Positions 31,600 to 43,199 of a stretch of 64,000 nt of DNA are shown piece by piece. This DNA comes from Ancistrus triradiatus (taxonomy: Eukaryota; Chordata; Actinopteri; Siluriformes; Loricariidae), in the NCBI GenBank assembly GCA_025084515.1, contig JAJAGP010000018.1, forward strand, positions 124,001 through 188,000, written 5' to 3'. How positions within the stretch are numbered: position 1 is the stretch's first letter; every line of letters begins with the position of its first letter. Both the position numbers and the translations under genes were made by a program. The notes beneath the pieces are model-generated. The model was not told where the DNA came from. It ran no database searches and was given only the letters and a program-made list of their open reading frames with translations.

Positions 31600-32590
31600 C
31601 CATCACTCTGGTCTGCTGAATGCCGGGGAGTTGGGTTGCCAGTACCTCATGCTACTTTTAGTGTCAGTGGTCCACTCTGTGCTCTTAATGATAGCTAACT
31701 ACATATTCTCTTTTCTCTCCGAGCTCGTGTACCAGCTCCAGCCCCACACACTAAGATGTTCCTCCGCTTCAGCTCCACCCAAGCTGTTCTTCCATCATCC
31801 ATTTCAGAGGGTTATAACTCTCTCCCTCATCCGGTCAACTGCATCCCAGGACACAAGATCCTACCGATATGCCGATATGCGTCTTCTTACGTTATTCTAC
31901 GCAAATTTCTCTTCACTATTGGCTTATACGCTATAGCTTTTACATTCTCTATTCTATTATACTATTCATAATATTTCTTTTTAGTTAGATAACTCAGTTT
32001 AATTCTTACATATAACAAAGCCGCCCAATGAAGTTGGGTTCCTTTTGAGTCTTGGTCATCCCAAGGTTTCTCAGATGTTCCTCAGCTTCAGGCCCACCCA
32101 AGCTTTTCTTCCATCATCAGCTCCAGAGGGCAGTAACTCTCTCCCTCCTCCGCTCGACTGAAGATGCCATGCCACCAAGATTTTCCCACCAAGGATACAA
32201 GATACTACAATACTGGACTACATAATGCCGATTTCTACATTATCCTATGCAATATTTCTCTTCACTACTGGCTTATATTTCGCTGTAGCTTTTATATTCT
32301 GCATTCTATTATACTCTTCATAATATTTCATTTTAATTATTATTGTTTAATTCTTACATATAGCATCTAAGCCACTCAAGGAGGATGGATCCCTTTTTGA
32401 GTCTTGGTCCTCCCAAGGTTTCGTCCTTATAATGTTTAGGAACTTTTTCCTTGCCACTGTCACCCTAGGCTTGCTCAAATTGGGATTGGCCTTAGATATT
32501 AGAAGATAATCTAAACTTATAAAGCTGCTTTGAGACAATGCTCCATTGTAAAAAGAAATAAATCTGACTTGACTTGACTTAACAGCACCA
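31600..32590 (+). repeat. Dispersed repeat with LINE-like tail, containing a 319-bp tandem duplication
   Basis: ATGTTCCTCCGCTTCAG at 31756 recurs as ATGTTCCTCAGCTTCAG at 32075 and the two halves stay collinear (TTCTTCCATCATC, CTCTCCCTC, TTCTCTTCACTA, TATACTATTCATAATATTTC). The element ends with CCCTAGGCTTGCTCAAATTG, AAGCTGCTTTGAGACAATGC and the tail AAATCTGACTTGACTTGACT. Related pieces lie at 9795 and 47030. It resembles the end of a fish non-LTR retroelement. No reverse transcriptase was seen. Confidence 0.75.
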
Positions 32591-33126
32591 AAGTGAGCAG
32601 CCCTTTCCTAAATAGTTGCTTTAAACAAATTACACATGCCAGCAGGGGAAATTGCAACGTGAAATTAACTTGAAAAAAACAACAGCAACAAAACAAAACA
32701 AAAACAAACACGAATATAGAGATCTATCACAGCAAGGTGAAACGCCTTTTTTGGGTTTAATCAAATAAAAGAATGGCAGCAGGGAAAAATTTGAGGAACA
32801 CCGGTCGTGCAGCAATCAATTAAGCATAAATGCGACATTTTGCAGTAGCTATGAGGACAATGTTCTGTTTTATACTTCCCACGTGTCCCGGTTCGTATTT
32901 GCCCTCATCCGGCACGCACTTCCTCGCTGATTCATGCCTGATACGTCCTCGATACAGACGCTCCCGAGACTAATGTTGAAGGTGATGATGGCATTATACC
33001 ACAGGTAAGCTATTAAAAATGTCATACGTGACCGTTCTTCAAGATCAATGCCATAAAGAGCAGGGGCTGAAGAGACGGCAAAACAGGATCGAGTTCCTAA
33101 TGAGATGTAACGGGACCATTTCAAAT
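32591..33126. other. Unassigned sequence
   Basis: No gene recognised. Confidence 0.3.
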
Positions 33127-33463
33127 AGTGTGCAAAAGGCCACCATTAGATTAGAAAGACCATCGGTTTAACAACGGTATAATGACCATACATCATTATT
33201 TCTCAGTCTGTTTATTAGAGTACAACCAGAAAATAAAGGAAATTTGAAAATCAGAATCAAGGCAAGTTGGACGCCAAGTTGACCCAACAGTCCAAAGAAG
33301 CTTGATCAGGAAAGGTCTTTTTTTGAAGGGTAACAGGGCGAAGAGGTTAAGATATGCCAAAGCTCACAAAGATTGAACTCACAAAGACAGTATGTCTTAA
33401 CTAATCTCTGGATGGCTATAACAACAAATCTAAGGGTGGCCGAAGACTTTTGCACAGTACTGT
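33127..33463. mobile_element. CAGTACTGTGCAAAAGTC-type MITE, copy 2
   Basis: The left end GTGTGCAAAAGGCCACCATT is decayed. The right end GGCCGAAGACTTTTGCACAG with TACTG is clear. Internal ACGGTATAATGACCATA matches the other copies. Confidence 0.75.
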
Positions 33464-34564
33464 GGCTGTCTAGGTCTTTATGTCTGTGTCAGGAATATCC
33501 AGCCACCCACCATTAATCCCTCCATTTTGCCCCACGCTTGCAGGATAGCAAAAAATGTTTGGTAATCTACCCAGACCAACAGGCTTAGGCCCAGTCAGCC
33601 CAGATTTGACACCTGCAGAGGATATTTGGTGTTACATAAAGCACAAACTAAATGTTCTTGACTCTGATCACTTCTCAGCTCGGGACTCATATGGAACTGA
33701 TGCGATGGAGGGCGCATGTGACGTAATGTAGGGTTGAATGTAAGGACCTGCATTCAGCACACAATTTAGACCTTTCAAATTCAGCCACAGGAAAGCGGTC
33801 ATTCAAACAGAATAAAACCTGGAGTAAACCTAATTCTTATTCTCCATGAACATACTCAAGTAAGAGAGTCGCAAAGGACCCCCCGCCCAGTATTCTTGCG
33901 TATCTGTGAGAGATCATGCCTGTTATCAAAAGCCCATTATTATTCTATCAGGCAGCAGGGATTATAATTAATGTCGCCCTGCCATATTAACATGCAAATG
34001 AATATTGTCCAAGGTGTAGCTTAATTGTTGATTGGGTTGCTGGCAAAATTGCTGATTTATGTGTAATATGGTGCGTGCAAACACACACACACACACACGG
34101 GGAGAACGAGCAAGAGCATCAGAGAGAGTGTGAAGAGCTTTGAAAATTACTGGGCTGCTCAGCAAATGCGTTTTTTTGCCCAAGAGAAGGTAATAGGGTA
34201 CGAAGATTGCTCAGTAAATTTTAATTACTTTGCTTTATTTTTTAACTTCTTGCCATTTTTCCTACTCATTTAAACAACACAGGAATATCTGCTATGCAGG
34301 TTAATCTATAAAAACGGAATAAGTTTGAATTATCTCTAAAAATCCTCATAACGTGGTTATTCTCTGTCTTAGTGAGGCAGGTCCATTAACTTGTGCATTA
34401 ATAGTCATAAATAATTCCCATGCCTGTACGCTGAATCCAAATGTCAATCATGCATCTCTACATAAAAGCTTTGGGTTTTCTCATCCCATGTGTGTGTGTG
34501 TGTATGTTGCTTTGCAAAAATGAAAATGACTGTCATGTTTACTTAGAAAAACGTATTTGCAATC
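33464..34564. other. Mostly unassigned; AT-rich non-repetitive stretch and a short (CA)n
   Basis: 34081-34098 is (CA)9. 33890-34060 is a non-repetitive, AT-rich stretch (ATTAACATGCAAATGAATAT and neighbours) of the kind seen in conserved non-coding elements, but conservation cannot be tested here. No gene seen. Confidence 0.35.
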
Positions 34565-34925
34565 ATCTCATCTCATTGCCCTTCCACTGTTCCTGGTGAG
34601 AGACTTTTTGGCAACAGGCTGATAAGGTCAACCCAGATTTCTCTATCGCCAGACACAGATTCCGACTCCTCCTGGGGGACGTTTCCAAGCCAACTGTAAC
34701 ATATAATCCCGCCAGTGGGTCCTGCCTTGGGACCTTTGTCCAGAGAGAAGTGCCTGGAACGTCTTATAAGATGTGCCAACCACCTTCTCTGGCTCCTCTC
34801 GAGCCAAAGGACCGTTCGTCAAGGCTTCCCCAGACTCATAAACTGCCATGGACAGTGTGTCCAGTAACTACCCAATTCTTATGACCATAGGTGAGGATAG
34901 GCACATAGTTTGACTATGCTTTAGT
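34565..34925 (-). pseudogene. Non-LTR retrotransposon (LINE) remnant, end of reverse transcriptase ORF
   Basis: On the minus strand PILTYGHKNWVVTG is followed by the typical post-RT stretch THWRDYMLQLAWKR and, after a frame change, PQEESESVSGDREIWVDLIS. This order (LTYGHE.WV, then GR.R.RW.DY...LAWE, then GEREVW..LL) is characteristic of the C-terminal part of fish LINE ORF2 proteins, beyond the polymerase motifs. About 120 codons remain in at least two frames. No polymerase or endonuclease domain is visible here, and there is no polyadenylation tail. It is a dead fragment, next to a MITE at 34935. Confidence 0.75.
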
Positions 34926-34934
34926 TGGAAATAA

Positions 34935-35357
34935 AGTACTGTGCAAAAGTCTTAAGCCACCATTAGATTTGTTGTTTTAGGAATGCTATAATGACCATAT
35001 CTCATATTGTCGACGACTGGACCAAAACATAATCCTCTATTCCACTGATTTTCATTCAAATCTCTGTGAGAATTTCACCCTGTTCTCCTTCCAAAAACAC
35101 CACTCCTGATCAAGCTTCCTCGGACTGGACAAGGGTCGACTTGGCATCCCGATGAAGCTGCCAGATGCTGCTATTTCTCAAGTGCAAGTTGAGGTTCGCA
35201 CTAAATACTTGCCACTGCAACCTGATTTTAAAAAAAAAATTTAAATACTGCATACAAAGCATATTCTTGTAATAATTATATATGGTCATTATACCGTTGC
35301 TAAAACAAATGGTATATCCAATCTAATGGTGGCCTAGGACTTGTGCACAATACTGTA
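34935..35357. mobile_element. CAGTACTGTGCAAAAGTC-type MITE, copy 3
   Basis: Inverted ends GTACTGTGCAAAAGTCTTAA and GGCCTAGGACTTGTGCACAA flank an interior that matches copies 1 and 4. No coding capacity. Confidence 0.85.
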
Positions 35358-35779
35358 TATGAATAAAAATCCAGTGACTAACTGCTATTACCCAAATTCA
35401 GATAATTCGCAAATGATAAGCCAAAGAAAAGCAAAACAGGACAGGAAAAACAGGAACTAAGTCATGTACAAGGCACCAAAATGCACGGACAGGACAAGGA
35501 ACAAGTGTGAGGCAACAAGAGAGTAAAACACAAAAGAGTTGCACATGTATAAACCATGGCTTTGGCGAGTATGTTAGAAGATCATTACAGACTGGGAGAA
35601 GTCCCTGAATTCTGGTCACTTTCCTTACTAAGGAAAACCAGCATACCCCTATTCCCATTAAACACTGGTGGATTGAAGAGAAGAGCAGAGAGATTCACCC
35701 ACAAAAACTTGGATTTCAAAGAGTAGGATAAAATATATATATATATAACTAAATCTAAATCACCTGACCTGGCAAGTTG
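35358..35779. other. Unassigned sequence with a short (TA)n at about 35731
   Basis: ACAGGACAGGAAAAACAGG and nearby words resemble fish LTR-element pieces, as at 60060, but not enough to call. Confidence 0.3.
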
Positions 35780-35985
35780 GGCGCTGTGGTAGCCTAGCGG
35801 GTAAGGTACTGGACTATGCACCAGAAGGCCCAGGGTTCAAATCCCACCTCTGCCAAGCTGCCACTGTTGGCTCCTTGAGCAAGGCCCTTAACCCACAATT
35901 GCTTGGATTGTAAGACTGTACCAATTGTAAGTCGCTCTGAATAAGGGTGTCTGCTAAATGCTGTAAATGATGTAAATGAGTATCA
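35780..35985 (+). repeat. tRNA-derived SINE with intact A and B boxes
   Basis: The Pol III A box TAGCCTAGCGGG (35790-35801) and B box GGTTCAAATCC (35834-35844) both fit consensus. The body CCTTGAGCAAGGCCCTTAAC and the tail GTAAGTCGCTCTGAATAAGG, TGTCTGCTAAATGCTGTAAA follow. This is the best preserved SINE in the window. There is no full tRNA cloverleaf, so it is not a tRNA gene. Confidence 0.92.
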
Positions 35986-36183
35986 AGAAATAAATGACAT
36001 GTAACATGTCCTTGGAGCATATCGTAGGTCTACATAGTGTACCTTAAGAAAAGGGTGTACATGTAAATGTAGTGATGCTCCTACATTAATATTGGAAAGT
36101 CAACACAAATAACTAACTAACCACTACATAAAGTTTGTGGTCTGCATTGAGGTAGACTCAGTATATAGTGAAATGCTATTCAA
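35986..36183. other. Unassigned sequence
   Basis: Nothing recognised. Confidence 0.3.
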
Positions 36184-36462
36184 TTAGGTAAAAGGTCTGA
36201 TTATAAAAATGATATCAGCTGAATATGGTTTTTTGTTACCCTGTTTGGTTCTGCCCAATTCCAGAAGTCTCTCAACAATCCCTGCCTTTACACCAAGACA
36301 GGAGCGAGCCACCCCAAGACACGCTACACCCATCTCTTTCCAAAACCCTTGCCGAATTCTCACTTGTCGGTAGGGGTCACTGTGTCCTCCCTCAGACCCG
36401 ACCAGTTGTTTCTGTGCAGCACCCAACCAGGCTAGAAGTAACACCAGGACTTGAGTGTCCAT
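36184..36462 (-). other. Open frame with signal-peptide-like start, unrecognised (92 codons)
   Basis: It begins MDTQVLVLLLAWLGAAQ, a hydrophobic stretch like a signal peptide, then a Gly/Arg-rich segment with two Cys (GVACLGVARSCLGV). No known domain, no splice site support and no close homologue in memory. It may well be chance or a piece of an unrecognised repeat. Confidence 0.15.
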
Positions 36463-37217
36463 AATCCATTACCCATGAGTCCAATTCGCTGTGCCTTAGG
36501 TGCCGTGCCAAGGGATGAATGATGGTTGTCCATTTAGGCTTGATAGGTGGATGAGAAACAGCCTCGGTCCTACAGCAACAGCCACCTTTCCTGGCTCAAA
36601 TGCTCTGTGGCTAAATTACTGTTTGGATTTCCCGAAGCGTTGTTTGTAGCTGGCCCATAATTTCGGCCTTCTAATAAATGGCTACGAAAAGTCTTATTTC
36701 TGAAAATGCATTAGCGTCGTGGCTCGAAGACGACGCCAGGACTTGATAGCTTTTTAAATAACTATGGTTCTGCTTCATTACACAGGGACATTATGTGTTT
36801 TTTTTTCTTTCTCCTCGGAGTGCCCACAAGCACACTTCTAGCCAGAAGTGTATGAAAGGAGCCAATTACACCTCTGGCCTTGTAGAGACCTCATTTGACA
36901 AAGCCTGTACAATAAAATAGGTCATATTCAAAAATGAACCAAGAAAACAACTCGTATGCAACAACACAACACAACACAACACCACCACAAACCAGCTTAC
37001 AAAAATTCACACCAGTTCAGCATGAAGGTCTGAACGTAACATGAGTTTAACAATACAGACAATACTTGTACTGCTTGTGTTGACGGATTCTCCTTATGTT
37101 GATTAGGACTCGGGTAAAAAAAAAAAACACAAAAAAACCCGACAAAATGACAAAGAAAAATGAAGCAGAACTGTATAATGAAACATCCGATTAATTTGCC
37201 TGAAGCTGCTATACTTA
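36463..37217. other. Unassigned sequence with a short (ACAAC)n tract
   Basis: About 36960-36985 is (ACAAC)n. No gene seen. Confidence 0.4.
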
Positions 37218-38677
37218 CAGTGGGGCAAAAAAGTATTTAGTCAGCCACTGATTGTGCAAGTTCTCCTACTTAGACAGATGAGAGAGGTCTGTAATTTTCA
37301 TCATAGGTACACTTCAACTATGAGAGACAAAATGTGAAGAAAAATCCAGGAAATCACATTGTAGGATTTTTAAAGAATTTAATTGTAAAGTAGGGCGGAA
37401 ATAAGTATTTGGTCAATAACAAAAGTTCAGCTCAGTACTCTGTAACATAACCTTTGTTGGCAATGACAACAGGTCAAAGAGAGGTCAAACGTTTCCTGTA
37501 AGTCTTCAGCAGGTTTGCGCACACTGTAACTGGTATTCCTTCATGCAGCTCTCCCCTAGAGCAGTGATGTTTTGGGGCAACACGGACTTTAAACTCCCTT
37601 CACAAATTTTCTATGGGGATGAGATCTGGAGACTGGCTAGGCCACTCCAGGACCTTGAAAAGCTTTTTACGGAGCCACTCCTTCGTTGACCGAGTGGTGT
37701 GTTTGGGAACATGGTCATGCTGGAAGACCCAACCACGTTCCATCTTCAATGCTCTCACCGATGGAAGGAGGTTTTGGCTTAAAATCTCACGATACATGGC
37801 CCCGTTCATTCTTCCCTTAACACGGATCAGTCGTCCTGTCCCCTGTGCAGAAAACAGCCCCATGGCATGATGTTTCCACCCCCATGCTTCACAATAGGTA
37901 TGACGCAACTCAGAATTCTTCTTCCTTCAAACACGGCAAGTTGAGTTTTTACCAAAAAGTTCTATTTTGGTTTCATCTGACCACATGATATTCTCCCAAT
38001 CCTGTGCTGGATCATCCATATGCTCTCTGGCAAACTTCAGACGGGCCTGGACATGTACTGGCTTAAGCAGGGGGGCACGCCTGGTACTGCAGGATCTGAG
38101 TCCCTCTCAGCGTAGTGTGTTACTGATGGTAGCCTTTGTTACTTTGGTCCCAGGTCTCTGCAGGTCATTCATCAGGTCCCTCTGTGTAGTTCTGGGATTT
38201 TTTCTCACCGTTCTCATGATCATTTTGACCCAATGGGATGAGATCTTGTGTGGAGCCCCAGATTGAGGGAGATTATCAATGGTCTTGTATGTCTTCCATT
38301 TTTTTACAGCTGCTCCCACAATTGATTTATTCACACCAACCTGCTTTCCTATTGTAGATTCACTCTTCCCAGTCTGGTGCAGATCTACAATTTTCTTCCT
38401 TCCCACGAGTTCAAACTTGGTGAAATCTGACACACAAATTCCTCAACTCATAGCATTACTGCTTTAGATGTGGTGACCTGAAGGGATGGGGCTTTGTATA
38501 GTAGCACTGTAGAACCAAAATAGAGGAAATGATCATCGCAGCCACGTGTAAGTACAGTGGTACCAATTCATTCCAGAAGGCTTGTCGAGAATGATGAAAA
38601 TTACAGACCTCTCTCTTCTTTCTAAATAGGAGAACTTGCACAATCAGTGGCAGACTAAATACTTTTTTGCACCACTG
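37218..38677 (-). mobile_element. Tc1-like transposon, family B, copy with foreign 5' segment
   Basis: The ends CAGTGGGGCAAAAAAGTATT and ATACTTTTTTGCACCACTG are inverted and each is flanked by TA. The length of 1460 bp is normal for a Tc1. Around 38425-38590, where the transposase start and leader should be, the sequence is foreign. It includes CAGTGGTACCAATTCATTCC, which resembles the end of the GGTACC-type elements. Confidence 0.92.
37432..38433 (-). pseudogene. Tc1 transposase pseudogene (family B) with altered N-terminus
   Basis: The minus-strand frame from 38433 reads MSDFTKFELVGRKKIVDLHQ, then GKSESTIGKQVGVNKS (helix-turn-helix). The first residues differ from the MAKTKELS type start of the family because the leader was replaced. 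It continues to KVTKATISNTLR, then breaks near 38107. The first Asp region (MWSDETKI) is visible near 37975, in another frame. The last frame (37600-37908) holds QHDHVPKHTTRSTKEW with the second Asp and SPDLIPIENL with the Glu. All three catalytic residues are present but no single frame joins them, so it is inactive. Confidence 0.9.
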
Positions 38678-39002
38678 TAATTCGACAAGTTTCCGGGGTA
38701 CCGAGATAAATTGGTTGTATGAAATGTTATACAACAGCTCATACAACCGATTTATCCTATGATAATATTTTCAAGAATCAACCAAATAGTCACCACAACT
38801 ACGTTCAGGCTGAAGGTAAAAGTGGCTCAAATGCAGTTTCTTATCCCTTGTGTGACACTAGTTTGTTTTGTTGCAATACAGCATGAATACATTGCAAGAA
38901 TGATACATTCAACTACACCTTTTCAATTTCAACTGGGCCACATTCATACGTGATACTGAAAACTGAAATATGTGGCAACGTGTATTTACGTATATAATAT
39001 GT
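38678..39002. other. Unassigned sequence
   Basis: No feature recognised. Confidence 0.3.
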
Positions 39003-39069
39003 ACAGTACCAGTCAAAAGTTTGGACACACCTTCTCACCCAGTGTTTCCAAACTTTTGACTGGTAATGT
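39003..39069. mobile_element. Minimal MITE, about 66 bp
   Basis: CAGTACCAGTCAAAAGTTTG and CAAACTTTTGACTGGTAATG face each other with about 20 bp between. These are the ends of a common fish Tc1/mariner-type element, so nearly the whole interior has been lost. A SINE follows directly. Confidence 0.85.
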
Positions 39070-39070
39070 A

Positions 39071-39258
39071 TATGGACTGTGGTAGCCTAGCGGTTAAAGG
39101 TACTGGACTATGGACCAATATATCCAGGGTTCAAATCCCACCTCTGCCAAGCTGCCACTGTTGGGTCCTTGAGCAAGACCCTTAATCCACAATTGCTTGG
39201 ATTGTATCAATTGTAAGTTGCTCTGGATAAGGTAAATGTAAATGTAAATCTAAATATG
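39071..39258 (+). repeat. tRNA-derived SINE
   Basis: A box TAGCCTAGCGGT, B box GGTTCAAATCC, body CCTTGAGCAAGACCCTTAAT and tail GTAAGTTGCTCTGGATAAGG. Very close to the SINE at 35780, with a shorter tail. Confidence 0.9.
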
Positions 39259-39829
39259 TCTGTGGTAATGTGACCTCACATAATGGAATATTTTCTATAA
39301 CTGGATTTTTACTAAACGCTCCATACAGTATGGTTCCGAAGTAGTAAATCTCACGTACAGTAAACAGTATTTACCATTACCATAGTAGCAGCTAATTCAC
39401 AGGGACATGTTTGGCTTCATATCAATAAACACGGTGCCTGATAGTCTGTGGTGCATTAGGGCTGTTTGCTGCGCTGAGGCATCAGGAAAAAAACATCAAC
39501 AGCTCAGTCATTAGCGCCGCTGCCATTGTGGGTGTACAGATTTCCCTGGCGTGCCGCCACTGCCAAACAAAAGGCTTATAAAACCATTTGGATACGAACG
39601 AGACTGCAAGACTTCTGTATTCTGTGTTTCTGTATGGTGCAACAATAGAAGTCAGTCTTCCCAATCTGGATAATAATAAATAATAAATCAGGTGCTCAGG
39701 TGGAGTTGTTGCAAGTCTCTAGTGGAATCCCAGGGAGGGAGAGAGTGAGATTTTCATCAGTCTGAAAGACATCATTCCAATTAAAAGACTCTGACTGGAC
39801 TCTTTATACGCACACTAAAGTCAACATCA
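39259..39829. other. Unassigned sequence
   Basis: No gene recognised. Confidence 0.3.
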
Positions 39830-40004
<175 letters not shown>

Positions 40005-40016
40005 TCATAATATACA

Positions 40017-41493
40017 CAGTGGGGCAAAAAAGTATTTAGTCAGTCACTGATAGTGAAAGTTTTCCCGACTTAGAAACATGAGAGAGGTCTGGTAATTTTT
40101 CATCATAGGTACACTTCAAACTATGAGAGACAGAATGAGTGAAAAAAATCCAGGATAAATCACATTGTAGGATTTTTTAAGAATTTAATTATAAATAATG
40201 GTGGAAAATAAGTATTTGGCCACCCACAAACAAACAAGAGTTCTGGCTCTCACAGACCTGTAACTTCTTCTTTAAGAAGCTCTTCTGTCTTCCACTCGTT
40301 ACTTGTATTAATGGCACCTGTTTAACCTCGTTATCTGTATAAAAGACACCTGTCCACAGCCTCAAACAGTCAGACTCCAAACTCAACCATGGCCAAGACC
40401 AAAGAGCTGTCGAAGGACACCAGGAAGAAAACTGTAGACCTGCACCAGGCTGGGAAAAGTGAATCTACAATAGGCAAGCAGGTTGGTGTGAATAAACTGT
40501 GGGAGCAATTATAAAAAAATGGAAGACATACAAGACCATTGATAATCCCCCTCGATCTGGGGCTCCACGGTAGATCTCATGAGATGGGGTCAAAATGATC
40601 ATGAGAACGGTGAGCAAAAATCCCAGAACTACACGAGGGACCTGATGAATGACCTGCAGAGAGCTGGGACCAAAGTAACAAAGGCCACCATCAGTAACAC
40701 ACTACGCCGAGAGGGACTCAGATCCTGCAGTGCCAGGTGTGTCCCCCTGCTTAAGCTAGTACATGTCCAGGCCCACTGAAGTTTGCCAGAGAGCATACGG
40801 ATGATCCAGAAGAGGATTGGGAGAATATCATGTGGTCAGATGAAACCAAAATAGAACTTTTTGGTAAAAACTCAACTGGAGGATGAATGCTAAGTTGCAT
40901 CCCAACAACACCATACCTACTGTGAAGCATGGGGGAGGAAACATCATGATTTGGCGCTGTTTTTCTGCAAAGGGGACAGGACGACTGATCCGTGTTAAGG
41001 GAAGAATGAACGGGGCCATGTATCGTGAGATTTTAAGCCAAAACGTCCTTCCATCAGTGAGAGCATTGAAGATGGAATGTGGCTGGGTCTTCCAGCATGA
41101 CAATCATCCCAAACACACCGCTCGGGCAACGAAGGAGTGGCTCCATAAAAAAAATTTCTAGGTCCTGGAGTGGCCTAGCCAGTCTCCAGACCTCAACCCC
41201 ATAGAAAATTTGTGGAGGGAGCTGAAGTCCGTGTTGCCCCAGCAACAGCCCCAAAACATCCCCTGTTCTAGAGGAGATCTGCAATGGATGGATATGGGCC
41301 AAAATACCAGCTACACAGTGTGTGCCAACCTGGTGAAGACTTACAGGAAACATTTGACCTCTGTCATTGCCAACAAAGGTTATGTTACAAAGTAATGAGT
41401 TGAACTTTTGTTATTGACCAAATACTTATTTTCCACCATAATTTAAAATTAAATTCTTTAAAAATCCTACAATGTGATTTCCTGGATTTTTCC
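40017..41493 (+). mobile_element. Tc1-like transposon, family B, right end truncated
   Basis: It starts CAGTGGGGCAAAAAAGTATT and carries the full long left TIR, leader and transposase. At about 41493, after CAATGTGATTTCCTGGATTT, the matching right TIR stops and unrelated sequence begins, so the outer ~100 bp of the right end are gone. Confidence 0.92.
40389..41395 (+). pseudogene. Tc1 transposase pseudogene (family B), nearly full length
   Basis: It begins with ATG at 40389 (MAKTKELSKDTRKK), with the N-terminal helix-turn-helix region (KSESTIGKQVGVN). An early frame break falls near 40495, and another domain piece (TRDLMNDLQRAGTKVTKAT) follows. MWSDETKIELFG carries the first Asp, HGGGNIMIWRCFSAKGTGRL follows, FQHDNHPKHTARATKEW carries the second Asp, and SPDLNPIENLWRELK carries the Glu. 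It ends at TAA 41393-41395. Frameshifts and a stop after HKKNF break the frame. The full set of motifs makes it the best template in the window for what family B encoded. Confidence 0.93.
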
Positions 41494-43199
41494 CATCTTG
41501 TGTGTTCTCCCTGCTAACTGTTAGACATAGCTCTTTGTTTGCAGTGTTCCTCCTTTACCGTAAGTGTTTGTACAGGATAAGAACTCTGTCTGTTAGTGTT
41601 TGGGCTGTTTGTTAGCGTATTAGCATTGTGTTTGGTACCCTGTTGGCATTGTAGCTTAGCATCTCCGCCTTGCTTCAGTGTTACCTGGAAGCCCCTGTCT
41701 GTTGACCCTAATCTCTTTGTTTACCACCTGACTCTTAGTTAGCACAGCCACCTAGCCATAGCTGGACACAGCTAGTATTGTGTCTAACATGTCGAGTTGT
41801 AAAAAACCCTTGCGTTCGCCTTTGCCTCCATTCCCTGCACTGAGCGTGACAAGTCCAAACGTTTCTAGCCATCCAATGCTGCTGACTAGTTTAGTTTTTT
41901 TTTTAAGCAAAAACGTTTTCTCTGGAGGACCCACCACGTTAACGCGATTGTCGAGTGCACATGTGCAGAACGTATTCACATAGTCCATAGTCTATTATTC
42001 TTCTATTTAATGGATTATTTTAATCCGATTGGCTTGAATCACATAACTCTACCCCCATTTCTTATTGACGTACACGTGTGAACCTATTAATCCAAGTACA
42101 AAAATATCCAATGGAGTAGATGTGGGAAAGCAGAGGTCGCAAACAATATGCACATAGTAGGCAAGCATTCCAGAGAGAAAGCAAGAACAATGTCCATTTG
42201 AATAGAGAGTTTGGCTTAAATACAAACCTCTATTGACAGACTTCTATTACTTGTTGGTTACATCAACCTAGTAGCTTGAGTGCAGAACTAACAAAAGAAA
42301 CAAAATATCAGGCCAGAAACATGTCTTGGCTGGCAAAAAGGTCTACTGGAGTGATTTGATTGAACTATGGCTTTAATGAAATGATTGTTACATTTCATAT
42401 CACTGGCTTGTACTGAAATTAATGGTTATGTATTAACAGAATGTTATACTGCTATTGATAAAGTGACACATAAGCCAATGAATAAGAAGTGCAGTTGTCT
42501 GCTTCTGTAGGGGCAAATACATTGCGTAACGATGCTAGACAGGCCAACGCGAGAGTCACTGAGAATAATGTGAGTTTGTCCATTGCTATTGTAACAAAGA
42601 CAAAAGAAAGCATGGGTTATCTAAAGTGCACTCCGGCTGGCCACCATCGGGCCAGTAAACAGCTCGAGAGTCAAAACAGGGACAATGTGTCCAATCTGAA
42701 CTGTGGACTGAACATGAACCTGCAGTGAGGCTAATGCTGGCTTTAGCCCGCACTTCAGTCGATGGCACTGGAGAGGGTAGGGTCATTAAGACAGCCTGCT
42801 GTGCAATGCACGGCCCATAATAGCCTTGCTGGGTTGGCGAGGTTTTTAGCGGCACAAGCGCTCGTTTGCTCAGCCGCCTGGAAATTGCACGGAGAGAGAT
42901 TCTGCAGTTCCACTGTGATGTTTGCGAACTAATAGTTACGAATGCACACAATAAAGCCAGCTGCCTAATATTTTGCTGCCAGGTTTGGAGCCGTTCCCGG
43001 GCATGGACTCCATGAGACCTCACCAGCAGTAGCAGTCATGCATCATGCAAGGTGGGAGTTACATGGATCAGACTTTTTTTTGGAGGTCTGAACAACCTGA
43101 ACTCTCTGAACAATGTTTGCAGTGTGCCAGTGTGTAGTGCAAGAGGCCACTGCCATTAGGAATACCATTGGCACAAAGGGGTGCACTCAGCCTGCAACA
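41494..43199. other. Unassigned sequence, no gene confirmed
   Basis: 41494-41760 has repeat-like wording but was not matched. The minus-strand frame at 42586-43023 (145 codons, MRSHGVHARERLQ start) lies in even, non-repetitive DNA. It has several Cys but no domain that I recognise and no splice support. Conservation of 42560-43030 would be worth testing. Confidence 0.35.

Noticed and set aside
35780..35860. tRNA gene from A and B boxes
   Set aside because: The boxes are followed by a SINE body and tail that recurs at several sites. No acceptor stem or full cloverleaf is formed.
40389..41395. Active Tc1 transposase
   Set aside because: All motifs are present, but frameshifts and a stop separate them and the right TIR is missing.
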